64,000 bases of DNA from Psoroptes ovis. Taxonomy: Eukaryota; Arthropoda; Arachnida; Sarcoptiformes; Psoroptidae. Every line of letters starts with the position of its first letter. Position 1 is the stretch's first letter. Where the stretch lies: positions 806,001-870,000 of the forward strand of contig PQWQ01000009.1 of the NCBI GenBank assembly GCA_002943765.1. The letters are read 5' to 3'. The position numbers were made by a program, and so were the translations under genes. This document shows positions 22,343-33,656 of this stretch, one piece after another. Below the pieces are notes generated by a model that saw nothing but the letters and a program-made list of their open reading frames with translations, was not told the origin of the DNA and did no database searches.

Positions 22343-22728
22343 ATGTGTTTCAAAGTTATACGACGTGATGAACTTTGGTGTCTTGCATCGATTGTTGCAC
22401 TTATTTGTCCACCATTTGCTGTCATGATGATGACTGGTTGTAGTGTTGATTTTCTTCTAAATTGTTGTCTCACATTTCTTTTATGGATACCAGGATTTAT
22501 ACATGCATACTGTATTATTTATTGTCCAGATCATATTGATCCGAATGCAAAACTACAAATGACAGAGGTTTGGTTTTTTTTTTGTTTTGGACTGAATTGA
22601 ATGATTTAAAAATGATTTACAATTGCTTTACTTTCGCTTTATGATAGGCTGCTATACGTTGGCGAGCACGAAAAGAAGCTGAAAGACAAGCAGCAATGGA
22701 ACAAGCTCAAGGCATTGAACGAATTTAA
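22343..22728 (+). CDS. PMP3/UPF0057 proteolipid, copy 3
   Basis: Two exons, 22343-22567 and 22648-22728, give 101 residues. The core is LICPPFAVMMMTGCSVDFLLN followed by IPGFIHAYCIIYCPDH, and the tail is again Arg/Ala/Glu/Gln-rich (WRARKEAERQAAMEQAQ). Exon 1 has exactly the same length as in copy 2 (225 bases) and the intron falls at the same codon, so the two are tandem duplicates. The basic-acidic tail is unlike the short fungal PMP3 and probably lies in the cytosol. Confidence 0.85.
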
Positions 22729-22997
22729 TTTAAATTTGAACTTTAATTAAAAAATTTAATTGATTTGATAGAGTTACTAAAGATTTCAAAAATTATTTGA
22801 AAAAAAAATGAGAAATATCGATTGAATCGATTGTAACAATAATTTCTGTTATTGTCACGTGACAATGTTCTCTTTTTTTTTAAATTTTGAGCTTATTAAA
22901 TTGCATTAATTATTGTTGCTAACCTAAATAAATGTAATTAATAATAAGATTTTCTTTAATGTCGTCGAATGGATTACATTAATCTGATTGTCATCAA

Positions 22998-24629
22998 ATG
23001 TGTTTGAAATACGTTAAATCTATGCCATCCAGAATGCCTTGTTTTTCGAAAAGTTTATTCTGGTTTGGTGGTATTGGTGCATCATTGATTATTGCATATG
23101 GTTCAATTTATTTATTCTATGCCAACAATGACGAAGATTATGATGATGATGATGATCATAATAAAAACGATAAATTGAAGTGTTCGAGAAATGACAAAGA
23201 TGAAAATATCAATTATTCTTCTTTAAAATCTCTGACAGATAATGGATCGGATTCAATGTCTGATGATTCATCAATTGAAATCATTTTGCTTTATAAACGA
23301 ATTCCTAATACAATTTTCGAACAAAGCGATTGCTTTAAACAGATTCAAGATCAAACAGGAACGATCATTGAAGAAAATATTGATGAACATTCGTTTAATA
23401 ATCATGAACAAAAATCTAAAAAATTACCCCAATTTCGCAATATATCTATTCAAGGGTATCATAAGAATGTAATGAAAGCGTCGCGTCGCATTGATCAACT
23501 AGTCTCTCCACTCATGTCGATTGAATGTAAACGATTCGAAATTCTATCATCTAAATTACCATTAATAACTGGAATAAATGGCAGTACAATCAAATCATTA
23601 GCTGCACGTTCAGAAGCTAAAATCGTAATCGATCAATCAGTTTCCGATGGTCCGAAATCTCAATTTATTAGTGTTGATATTTATGGCACTCGTGAACAAA
23701 TCAATATGGCATATAATCTAATTGACGAATTGCTAAATCAAGAGCGACAATTTCACCGCCGTAAATCCATGTCTGATCAAATAGAAATACTTGGCGCTGA
23801 TGACCAAGATGAGCTTGATTCGTTCGTGACATTTGATTCACCAAATGATTCAATTATCATAGGTGATAATCATCCTGAATACATTCAAAAGCAAACAAAA
23901 GATTCATTGCCATTATTGCTTCCGTACAGGAGAACATCATTAACAATTGAACAGATTTCATACATAACTGAATCTTTCGATGTAGTAGATGATCCCGATC
24001 GTTCAGTTATGTTATCAATATTGCCACCTATTCAAGTATATGTTTCGCACATTAATGATCCTGGATTATTCTACGTTCAAATCAATGAAAGTAAACGCAG
24101 CGTTCGTCTTGATGAATTGATTGATGATATGAAAATATTCTATTCAAATAATGAAAATCAATCGGCATGTAGTTGCGATTCTGGGTCTCTTAAAAAGAAC
24201 GATGTTGTGGCAGTCAAAGTAGGCGAGAAATTTTATCGTGGTTATATTATCGAATGTTTAGATACACAAAAATTCAAAGTTTTTCATGCTGATTTTGGAA
24301 ATATAGCTGAACATTTGATTAGCTCGTTATATTATTTGAATGGTGATTTTCTGACTCGATTACCATTTCAAGCCATAAGATGTTCATTATCTGATATTGA
24401 TCATATTTCACGAGACAAATGGACAACCAAAGAAATAGAGGAATTTCGTGAATTAACACGTGAAGGTCTCTGGGAGCCAGTCGTCAGTATTCGATGTAAT
24501 AATTATCGTCAAGATCAAGATGGACATCGGATATTTTTGGTAGAAATGTTCAGTAAACTACCTCATCAATCGATGATGACAATAAATGTTGGACGAAAAT
24601 TGTTACAATTACATAATCAGCTTAAATAG
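22998..24629 (+). CDS. papi: Tudor-KH protein (Papi / TDRKH homologue)
   Basis: 543 residues in one exon. An N-terminal hydrophobic anchor (about 22-42) fits the mitochondrial outer-membrane location known for Papi/TDRKH. An acidic linker is followed by KH1 (about 93-167), in which the RNA-binding GxxG loop is lost (FEQSD), and KH2 (about 175-245) with an intact GING loop (192-195). An extended Tudor domain covers about 343-500, with DPGLFYVQI, RGYIIE and FHADFGN as core motifs. In flies and mammals this protein recruits Piwi proteins through symmetric dimethyl-arginine and helps trim piRNA 3' ends. Its presence here is notable (see findings). CSL4 follows on the same strand. Confidence 0.85.
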   Translation: MCLKYVKSMPSRMPCFSKSLFWFGGIGASLIIAYGSIYLFYANNDEDYDDDDDHNKNDKLKCSRNDKDENINYSSLKSLTDNGSDSMSDDSSIEIILLYKRIPNTIFEQSDCFKQIQDQTGTIIEENIDEHSFNNHEQKSKKLPQFRNISIQGYHKNVMKASRRIDQLVSPLMSIECKRFEILSSKLPLITGINGSTIKSLAARSEAKIVIDQSVSDGPKSQFISVDIYGTREQINMAYNLIDELLNQERQFHRRKSMSDQIEILGADDQDELDSFVTFDSPNDSIIIGDNHPEYIQKQTKDSLPLLLPYRRTSLTIEQISYITESFDVVDDPDRSVMLSILPPIQVYVSHINDPGLFYVQINESKRSVRLDELIDDMKIFYSNNENQSACSCDSGSLKKNDVVAVKVGEKFYRGYIIECLDTQKFKVFHADFGNIAEHLISSLYYLNGDFLTRLPFQAIRCSLSDIDHISRDKWTTKEIEEFRELTREGLWEPVVSIRCNNYRQDQDGHRIFLVEMFSKLPHQSMMTINVGRKLLQLHNQLK

Positions 24630-24902
24630 AAATTTCATTTAGACATACATTGAATTTAAAATGTGATAAATTGACTTCTCATTTTTCAATAATTTTCATA
24701 ATTTTTCTCCCGCTATTAAATTAACATCAGTATTTGTGATAAAATAAAATTAATGAAAAAATTTTCAAATCAAAATTTGAAAATTTGAGCTTTCAATGTG
24801 TAAATAGTCGAATGGTTCAAAATAGCTTAAAATATTTTCAATGCTTCTCAAATTATCATCAAAATTTTTCATCAGAATTCAATTGATTTATAAAAAAATA
24901 AG

Positions 24903-25619
24903 ATGACAAACAAAGATAAATCCGATGAAACAATGATTAAATGCTTGAATGAACCGAATTTGCTTGTAATGCCTGGCGATTGTTTATTGAATTTTCAGAA
25001 TGATATAATTGCATCAACTGGTACATATTTGAAAAATGGATTAATTTATTCATCGATAGCTGGTTATGTACAAATCACCGAGCAACAAGAAATCGCTGCC
25101 GATGATGATGAAGATCAATCAAAAAATGTTAATGCAAATAATGATGATGTTCAATCGAATCAAAATCTAATAACGAAGAGAGTGATTAAAGTTATACGAC
25201 CAGGTGATCGACAAGTACCGTTTTTAGAGCCAGGCTCAATCGTTACTTGTCGCGTGATTAGAACAACATCTTTATTTGCTAAATGTAGTATCTGTTGTAT
25301 TGAAGATCATATATTGAAACAGCCATACACAGGAATAATTCGTTTAGATGATATACATGATGGTGTTTCTGCACAACAACAACGGCTACGACAAGTCAAT
25401 CGTTGTTTTCATCCAGGTGACATTGTCATAGCACGTGTTATAGCAGCTGGTGATAATCATCAATTTCTATTGACAACTGCAGCATCTGAATTAGGTGTTG
25501 TGGTCGCTATCAATGATTGGAATGAACCAATGATACCAATTAATTCCAGCGAAGTTCTATGTCAACGAACTTTGGTCAAAGAAACTAGAAAAGTTGCTAA
25601 CATTGATTTAATTGCCTAA
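24903..25619 (+). CDS. EXOSC1: Exosome complex component CSL4 (EXOSC1)
   Basis: A 238-residue subunit of the RNA exosome cap, which processes and degrades RNA in nucleus and cytoplasm. The N-terminal domain carries MPGDCLL and GTYLKNGLIYSSIAGYVQI. The central S1 domain runs from EPGSIVTCRVIRTTSLFAKC to HPGDIVIARVIAAGDNHQF, followed by LLTTAASELGVVVA and a short C-terminal segment corresponding to the zinc-ribbon-like region (CQRTLVKETRKVANI). It is longer than human CSL4 (195) because of an acidic insert (DDDEDQSKNVNANNDDVQSN) in the N-terminal linker. Single exon. Confidence 0.93.
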   Translation: MTNKDKSDETMIKCLNEPNLLVMPGDCLLNFQNDIIASTGTYLKNGLIYSSIAGYVQITEQQEIAADDDEDQSKNVNANNDDVQSNQNLITKRVIKVIRPGDRQVPFLEPGSIVTCRVIRTTSLFAKCSICCIEDHILKQPYTGIIRLDDIHDGVSAQQQRLRQVNRCFHPGDIVIARVIAAGDNHQFLLTTAASELGVVVAINDWNEPMIPINSSEVLCQRTLVKETRKVANIDLIA

Positions 25620-26248
25620 CAATATATATTCATTAATCAAATTAAATGTAAAATAATTCATTAAATTCATGCCAACGCATTGATCAAATTCAATTATTCT
25701 TAATTTTTATTTTTATTTTGGTTCGAAACGAAATGTTTTGATTAGTTATGTATGTGCATAATTTAATTAAAATCATCGGATTATTGAAATTTACATGGTA
25801 ATAAAATTTAATTGAGAAAATTAATGATAAATTTCTGCTTACAATGATGCTATATAATTATTAGAAAGTACGGAATAATAAAATTCTTGGATTGTTGATC
25901 GATATATTTATATATGTTAACATCGAATATAAATTTCTGAACTTCTATTCTTTCATTCGTACTGAATCAATTGGATTCATTAAAGTTTCATGTTACATTT
26001 CAAATTGACGATTTCTCTATTGACGAAAATAGAGAATCGACTCAAATTTGAATACTTCTTTTCCTTTTTTTTGAAGTGCTATTATGAATAAGTGGAGTGT
26101 TGTCTTGAATATTTTACGAATTTCCTAAGTATAAAAAGCTCTTGACTGAATAATGAATTCTTTCGTGATGTTTTAGCATTTGAATAGTAGAAATTTGAAA
26201 AAATTGTCAAAATCTTAATAATTTTAAACATCATAAAGTCACCAAAAA
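25620..26248. other. Intergenic region with a small hairpin
   Basis: About 630 bases of A/T-rich sequence without a gene. It contains an imperfect hairpin at about 26001-26050, in which CGATTTCTCTATT pairs with AATAGAGAATCG and the flanking CAAATT pairs with AAATTTG. It probably includes the promoter of the small membrane-protein gene at 26249. Confidence 0.5.
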
Positions 26249-26742
26249 ATGACTGATGATAATAATAATAGTAATACTGATGATGATTCAATTCAATCAA
26301 TTAATAAAATGATTACAATCAATTATAATGATGATAATCAACAACAGCAACATATCGACAAAAATTTTGTATCAAATGAATTAATAGCCAAAAGTTTTGC
26401 CAAATATTATCCTGGTAAACTATATTTTACATTAATTTAAATAATTTTTCCGATATTCTAACATACGATTCATTTCATTCATTGCTTTCATTTTTGGGGC
26501 CAGAGGAAGCCAACTTTTGGATGTATGCTATGATTGTTTTAGGATTGGCATTTATTGTATTCGTTGCCATTACAATCTATAAACTTTGGTATGTCCATTT
26601 GACCTTAATCGATCACATTTGAAATAATCATTTCTTTCCTCAATTTAAAAGTCAACCAGAAAAAGATGGACGTACAATAAAACAACAAAGATCAGAATCG
26701 ATGCCCGGTACAACTGCTGGACTTACAACTGTCGTTACTTAG
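26249..26742 (+). CDS. Unknown single-pass membrane protein (three exons)
   Basis: I propose a gene from three small exons, 26249-26414, 26504-26588 and 26652-26742, with GT-AG introns of 89 and 63 bases. Together they form one open frame of 113 residues ending in TAG. The N-terminal half is Asp/Asn/Gln-rich and polar. It leads through AKSFAKYYPGEEANFW into a single membrane helix (MYAMIVLGLAFIVFVAITIY), then a short tail with CQPEKDGRTIKQQ and an uncharged end. I do not recognise the family. The exact frame continuity across both splice junctions is the main evidence. It converges on the C14orf119-like gene. Confidence 0.6.
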
Positions 26743-26880
26743 AGCACATAAATTTGAATATTTTTGTTTTTTTTTTTTTTTTTGGAATTTTATTCAATTT
26801 TGTTTGAGTAAATGAATAATTAGAATGAATGATCTACGAGAAAAATTGTGGTCAATGTATTTATCTTCGATCAAAGACCA

Positions 26881-27749
26881 TCATGCTAAAAGATCAGGAG
26901 TATTTTCATTGTCTAAATTCAATAATTGTTCATTGGCATTATTGCGTTGATCATTTTCAACATTGACGGGTTGTTGTTGTTCTGGTAGCTGCTGCTGTTG
27001 TTGTGTATGGCAATTTGCCAATAAATCTGGTTTCGATTCACTCTGATTGAAACCATTAATTGTAAGATCAAATATGTGCTGATTTTGAGAATCATTCGCT
27101 GCTCGATTGAATATTTTATCATTAAACATATCTAAACGTTGTGCTAAACGTTTACAATGATCATCATTTACATCATTATTATTGATGAATGATTGGAATG
27201 CCTCATTATTGAGTAGTTTTTCTTTTTCCAATAATTTTCGATAAAAATTCCAAACAAATTCTGAATCAACATTTTTTAATCGCAGTAAAAATTCAATTCG
27301 ATCATCATCTTGCCATTGTTCATGATACCATTCTTTGAATAATTTCATACGACATTCAAATATGGAAGGTGGTTTCTTGGTGCTTATTTCTTTATTAATG
27401 AAATGGAATAAAATTTGAGAAAATCTGATCAAGATGAAAATAATTTGAGGAACTTACGCAAGGATTCATTGACTTCGTTAGCTAATTGTTCATCGTTGTC
27501 TCCGTTTGTAATTTGAGTATTTTCAATTTCTTTGATTTCATTATCATTTTGTTGGCCATCATCATTATCATCATGTTCATCAACATTTTGTTTGAATAAA
27601 TTTTTTTGAAAAAATTTCCAATAAAATTCAAACAAATAATCATTTAGAAAATCTAAACGTTGAAATTCACTAAATTCAGCAAACCATTGTACTAAATACA
27701 ATATTTGTTTATCCGAATTTAAATCACCAAATTTTGATTGTGTTGTCAT
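26881..27749 (-). CDS. C14orf119-like protein (DUF4508)
   Basis: Exons 27749-27458 and 27389-26881 join across a 68-base intron (C|AA codon) to give 266 residues. Two conserved blocks match the small human protein C14orf119: an N-terminal ILYLVQWFAEFSEFQRLDFL segment and a later PPSIFECRMKLFKEWYHEQW...RIEFLLRL segment. Here they are separated by an acidic Asp/Asn/Gln linker. A Gln/Asn-rich C-terminal tail of roughly 100 residues is added, making it nearly twice the human length (about 140). The function is not known in any organism as far as I am aware. I chose ATG 27749 because the frame upstream has no ATG and poor sequence. Confidence 0.75.
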
Positions 27750-30299
27750 GGTCAAATTTTGGAAAAAAATTTCGATCGATTCACAACAGAAGCAACAGCG
27801 AATTAAATACAAGTAATTCAAGTAGCAAATTTTGGACTTCGTGTCAAATCGAGAAAAATAAAGAGTTACTCTTCCAAAAAAAAATAAGGTCAAACTAATC
27901 GGTTTGAGTAATGGTTTGTCAACATTCTATATTATTAAGTAGGAAATAAAATTCCAGTTTATTCTATTGAAAATCGATAAAAATTGATCCCGAATAATTA
28001 TCGATAATAATCACGGAAAAACAATTAATTATTAATTGTTCAAATTGGAAATTGACAATCAATCAAAATTGAAAGTATAAAAATTATAAATATACACACA
28101 CATACACAAGGTATTCATAGACAATGTATGGTCATTTTGTTGTGCATGCAATGTACCAAGGCAACGAACAAATGCATTGGATATTGACTATCGATAAATA
28201 TATACGAACATAAAATTCAATATATTTTTCAATGTTTTTCAGTTGAGTTCATGTTCAGACTGTGTTCATATCGTTGAGTGATTCAAAATTGTGTGTTCAA
28301 CAAAATAGAAAACAACTTGTTTACATCAAAAAAACTTCTAACTTTGAGATTTCATTAACCATTTAGATTTGATCTGATTATTAATTAATCAAGTTTTATT
28401 TAATTGATTCAAATTTGACTGATTTAATCACAAAATCATCTTCGTTTTACAAGGTAAGATTACTCAAGGTACTTGGTTCACTTTTCGAAAAACATTTCGA
28501 TTTCGATTATCTTTGCGATCGCGCGCCAAATTTTTTTTTAAATGTTTCATCATTTCCGATAATCTTACAAATCGCAACTATGTCTAAATCGCTAAATAAA
28601 TACGAAGATAAATCGTGTTTATAGGCATACATTTGAATGTATGTTTGAATTATCTTCCTATTTATTTAGTAGAAGCATTAATTTGTTGCTTGCTTTTCGA
28701 AATTTTTTTTTCCCATTGAAACAAATGGTAGTCGTCTAATGGCTATGATCATATCATTGATGGTGTGACATCATAGTAAATTTGAAATGAATTATCACTC
28801 ATACATCCATACATCAAGCGATGTATTGCTATGAATTGTATTGAAATTTTCGAAGAAAAAAAATTAGTAAACAGCTTCATCGAAAGCTTTAAAATGAAAA
28901 TAGAAAATCAAAATTCATCAAACATATACATTGACAAAGTATAATAAATGTAAAAATTGACGACATTGAAACACACACTTACACATTTGAGCGCTTTGTA
29001 ATTTTGTTGTATTTACAAAGAAATTTCATTGATTCACATTTTGCCCATTGTGTTTGATTGATTCAGTTTCAATTTTTTTCATTTCTTTTTTCTTTGTTTT
29101 GTGTATTTGTATTTATTTCAAACCGAGTCATCATCAAATCACAAATAATTACTCAGGTTCATATTAAAAAAAAATTAAATTCAAATCGAAATTTCGATTT
29201 TCAAAAAAAGGTATGCAAGTTGGTACATTAATTGTAATGTTTATTTTGAAACTGACTAAATGTTTAGTTTGAATCTGTGTGTTTGAATGTATTTAAAGTG
29301 ATTCCCTGTTGCCATTTCTAAGACTATTTCATATTTACATTTGCTCATATTTTAATTGTTTTAAATTGAATCTTTATTTGTTTTTTAATTATTTGTTCAA
29401 ATTTTAATTATTATTTTTGACATTTATATAATTGAAACAATATATCAAAAGTGATCAAATTTCTCTCAATATTCTAAGGTTTGTTATTTTATACTTTTTA
29501 TTACATTTTATACCATAGCTCAATTTATTATTTTTATTCTCTTCGTATCATTGAATGATCGACAAATTCTTCGTAGATCGAAAAAATCGATCAAATATTG
29601 AAAATTTTTTCCATCTCAAATAGAAATAGACATCGAAAAACAGATCAATATGTCAATTTGAAAATTAATTGTTTCAATGTAGTTCAATCACCTTTGTTTT
29701 TCTTTGATTTTCAGAAATTTTTTGTGGTTTTTTTATATATTTCAAATAATTTTTTTTGTTATTGTTACAAGGATCGTCCCTCAATGATATATATGCTTTG
29801 CAACATAAAAAAAAATATATTTCAAAATGTATCCGGTTATTTGTTAACAATAAAAATTTCAAAAAAAAAAAAAATAATGCACAGCAATCACCCTTATTAT
29901 AATAAACATATTGTGTTGATGGGTGATTTATTTTGTTCGCTAATTCATTTATTTATTCATTTTATTGATTAGTTAGTGTTGTTTACGCACTAAAACATTA
30001 TAGAATCCCCGATGTTCATTATTTGTCTTGGCACTATTGTAAATTGAATTGTACATTTTCGATAAATTGAATTTGCATTTGGATCACGTTCATTGCTCTT
30101 GAATTCCTTTCAATCTGTTAATTTATTATTTAGTTTTGTTTAGTTGTTTAATTCATTTTATTAAATTATCGAATTGAATTATTAATACTTTTCAATGTTT
30201 TTATATGTAAATATTCCTCTGTCTACTTAGTAATTGTTTATAAAATTTTTATTTTGATTATTTGAAAGTAATTAATTCTCTTTTTCTTTTACATTTACC
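27750..30299. other. Intergenic region, C14orf119-like to tetraspanin 1
   Basis: About 2.5 kb without a supportable gene between two divergent genes. Weak open frames are low-complexity. A good splice donor (AAGGTAAG near 28453) suggests a non-coding 5' exon of the tetraspanin gene, but this is not proven. A 19-base palindrome ACAATTAATTATTAATTGT lies near 28021-28039. Confidence 0.45.
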
Positions 30300-31137
30300 A
30301 TGTCATCGTTATCAAGACCACATTCAATTAGTAAAAGTCATAGTGTAATAATAGTACGACCATCATTAATGGCTACTTGTGGAGGTAAATTGGTCAAATT
30401 GGCCTTGGTATTGTTCAATTTGGCTTTATTGGTAAGTAGTATTTGAATATTTTTAAACAAATGATCGATTTTTGATAAATTTCATTTTACATATTTTTGA
30501 ATAGTGCATTGGTATTTTTCTCACGTATACTGGTTTTTCAATTTTCGAAAAAAATGATCAAACATTCGAAGAAATCATTCAAACAAATTTTCGTACTGGT
30601 TCAATCGTTTTGATGTGTTTTGGAGCATTGGTCGCTTTGATAGCCGCTATGGGTGTTTTTGGTGCCTGTTGTGAAAGTAGCACTTTATTAGATGCTTATG
30701 GTTACATTATCTTTTTCTTGGTTATTGGTGAAATCGTATTATTCTATTACAGCTTCAAATACAAAGATGAACTTAAAGCTAATCTTGAAACTGGTATACA
30801 AAAAGCAATACAACAATATCCAGACAATACGAAATTGTCTTATGGTCTTCAAATGATTCAACGATTTTTCCGCTGTTGTGGTTTCGAAGGACCATCCGAT
30901 TATAGCACCAATAATATACCAGCTAGTTGCTGCAATCAAATGTCCGAAGTATCTGTAAAAAATCCGTCAGCAAGTTGTCCACGTAATCAAATTGTTTTCG
31001 ATCATGGATGTAAACATTCACCATTTATTGAAAATACATTGGGCTCTGTCACTTATGCAGCATATGCTCTTGTTCTTATACAATTGATTGTCATTTTGAT
31101 GGCTTGCTGTCTTTCTCGTGATCTTCGATCAATTTAA
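30300..31137 (+). CDS. Tetraspanin 1
   Basis: Exons 30300-30431 and 30505-31137 give a 254-residue tetraspanin. It has four membrane helices and a large extracellular loop containing CCG (168-170), ASCC, a single Cys and GCK, i.e. six loop cysteines. These proteins organise membrane microdomains. The intron lies at phase 0 inside helix 1, right after NLALL, as in tetraspanin 3. An internal Met (MATCGGKLVK, residue 24) aligns with the start of tetraspanin 3, so translation could also begin there, which would remove 23 residues of Ser/Arg-rich cytosolic leader. Confidence 0.9.
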
Positions 31138-31516
31138 ACTTTGAAAAAACAATATACCTTTGAGACGACGACTACTCTCCCTGAATATTGAACAATTTTT
31201 CATTTTTTTTTTAATAATTTCAAATTGAATTTACCAACACTCGTTCCACTATCATTTAAATATTTATATATGTATACAAAATGATGAAAGAAACAAATGT
31301 ATAATCTAATCTATGATTGTTTAACACTTTTTTTTTAAATTTCTAACCAAACTTTTTTATATCTTTTCTATAATAATACATTTCAAATTGAAATCAAATT
31401 CCTCACAACAACAACAAATGATGGCGCACACACACACAAACACATTTAATTCAAATAAAATGATATTTTCTTTATAATCTTTGATTAATAATAAATTAAT
31501 TTGAAGTACGAATTTT
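31138..31516. other. Intergenic region between convergent tetraspanin genes
   Basis: About 380 bases between two 3' ends. It contains a short CA run near 31427-31442 preceded by GATGGCGC (31420-31427), a motif also seen in other intergenic spaces of this window. Confidence 0.5.
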
Positions 31517-32398
31517 TCAATCATAATATTTTCGACAATAAATTCGAAAAATTAAATTCAAAATTGTTATTTGAAATATGAGATTAACGGTCAATAATGA
31601 CCAAAATCCATATGTTATAGAAATGTAATAAATTGAATGAATACATGATTGTTTGAAATGATGTTTTCGATCACTTTTACATGTCAGAATATTTCGACTA
31701 TTCATCTTTGCCATCATTGATTCATTCAATGATTTACAACATGTAAACGGGATATTGTAATGATGAAATTGTTTGGCCGCGTCATCGGTTGTACCGCAGC
31801 AATTGAATAAATTTTGCACCAATTGCAACCAATATGATGTTTGACCATGGCGACTATTATGGCCAATGATTGCAAATTGTAATGATGTTACAAATCGTTG
31901 CTCTAAATAGAAACGTTCATCTATCATCGTATGCAACAGATAAATCGTTATTAATAATGATAATAGTGAAAAAAATTGATTAAACAATTCCCATATATGT
32001 TGACGAAAATGTGCAAAAAAACCTATTATCGATCCAAACATATAAAATGATAATAAAATCAAGATTCGATTGATCAAATTATCAATTCTAAAATTCATTC
32101 TCTCATTTATTTTGAATATTCTCATTATTTTCATCGGATCATTCATTACAAATTCCATAGTTTTACGTGTGACGGATGTCATTCGCAATTTTATGATAAT
32201 CAATGTCAAACAGATTGACAAGTTTATTACCTAATAAAGTTAAAGAAAAAATTAACTTTGATATCAAAATGAATTGAAATGATATTTCTAATTATTTATT
32301 ATTATAACAACCATCCATAATGTATTGATAATTAATAAATTTTTACGTTTAAAAATTTTATTTCCGAAATTGACCTTCAATCTGGGGTTGAAATCCAT
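31517..32398 (-). CDS. Tetraspanin 2 (divergent)
   Basis: The main exon 32230-31517 encodes three helices and a loop with NCCG (CCG at 173-175), FTCC, LTC and QSC, the six-cysteine tetraspanin pattern. The first half of helix 1 is missing from that frame. I supply it from 32398-32312 (29 codons, starting MDFNPRLK and ending LLIINTLWM), which joins in frame to VINLSICLTLIII. The total is 266 residues. The proposed donor (GTTGTT) is weak, so the first exon is less sure than the rest. The intron falls at the same place in helix 1 as in the other two tetraspanins. The loop between helices 1 and 2 is unusually basic and contains no typical glycosylation site. Confidence 0.75.
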
Positions 32399-33656
32399 GT
32401 TTTTCGATGGGAAAAAAATTTCCAGATTTCGGCCTTCAAGATTTCAATCAAAAGTTTTTGGTCTTTAAATTGCAATATTTTTTTATATTGAAAATAATTA
32501 AATTTCATTAATTTTGATTAAATTAATGAAATTTTTTTTTATTGAGTCTTGTTTTACATTGTTTTGTATTGATGATTACTAATTGTCGAATGATGACAAA
32601 TACATCACTGTGAGCAAAATGACTGAGAATGACGTTTATCAATTTTATTATTGGTTAACATCATCAAACAGATTGTCAAGATTTTAATATGAAAAAAATC
32701 ATCATCGTTTTTCAAACGTAAACATTTTGAAAATTATCTGCCTTGGTTACAACATTTGAAATCCTACTATGTGATTATGATTTGGCAAAAAAAAGCAGAA
32801 ATGATTGAACGCCCAACGACCATTTATCCAATGTTTTTTTTTACAACCATCGCGTATATCAAAATCAACATCAATTCTTTGATTTATAATATGAATTAAT
32901 GATGATGATGAATGTATTCGGTGTAATGATGTTTTCTATTGTTTTTTTTTCACCTACGTCGTAACATTGATGATGACAATCGATTCTATTATTATTTGAT
33001 TAAATGAAATGGAATCAATCAATCAATCAACAAAATTTAAAATGTAAAGAGTAAAAAATATAAAATAAATGATGTTGTTTGTTTAAATATTTTCATCCGC
33101 ATAAGATACCATACCAAAGCCACAAGTGTAACCAAAGATAACCAAGGTTACTATCTTAATTTATAATCCGCAAAGATTAAAATTTTTCTAATTTAATTAA
33201 CTATGACACTGATAAAAAAATAAATAAAGATTAGGCGTTTTCAAATGTATTGTTCACATAGACATGATGCAAGCATTTTATATACATTTAAAATAATGAA
33301 AATCGTTTTGTTTATCAAGTAAAAAGTATAATAGAAATATCGATTTCAAACGATTAATATGATAAGGTTTACATCATTTACCTGTAATATATGGATATAC
33401 ATGATCATATTGCTTTAATTTTTTATCATATATTTAGCATAGATTTTGTTTTATTACGATTTTATTTGCTTTCATATATTAAAACACTTTTTATTGGATT
33501 AAATTTTCGTTTCGTTGCATTAGTGTCTTTTGATCATCATTTTTATATTTCAATAATATTTCAATTATTAATTTCAATTTTTTAACATTCAGTGAATCTT
33601 AATCTCCTGAAGTTTCGAATAATTTATTGACATTTTCGAAAGACAAACAATAAAAT
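32399..33656. other. Intergenic region between divergent tetraspanins
   Basis: About 1.26 kb of A/T-rich sequence, presumably with both promoters. The open frames here are short and encode only hydrophobic low-complexity sequence. I see no repeat or RNA gene. Confidence 0.5.

Noticed and set aside
28415..28624. 69-residue frame near 28.5 kb
   Set aside because: No family match; contains a good splice donor and is better explained as part of a non-coding leader exon, itself unproven.
29598..29972. 124-residue frame between the C14orf119-like and tetraspanin genes
   Set aside because: Composition is that of A/T-rich noncoding DNA (Phe, Ile, Lys, Asn runs), and it has no known domain.
33391..33585. 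Hydrophobic 64-residue frame upstream of tetraspanin 3
   Set aside because: Short, low-complexity, no conserved pattern; more likely promoter DNA.
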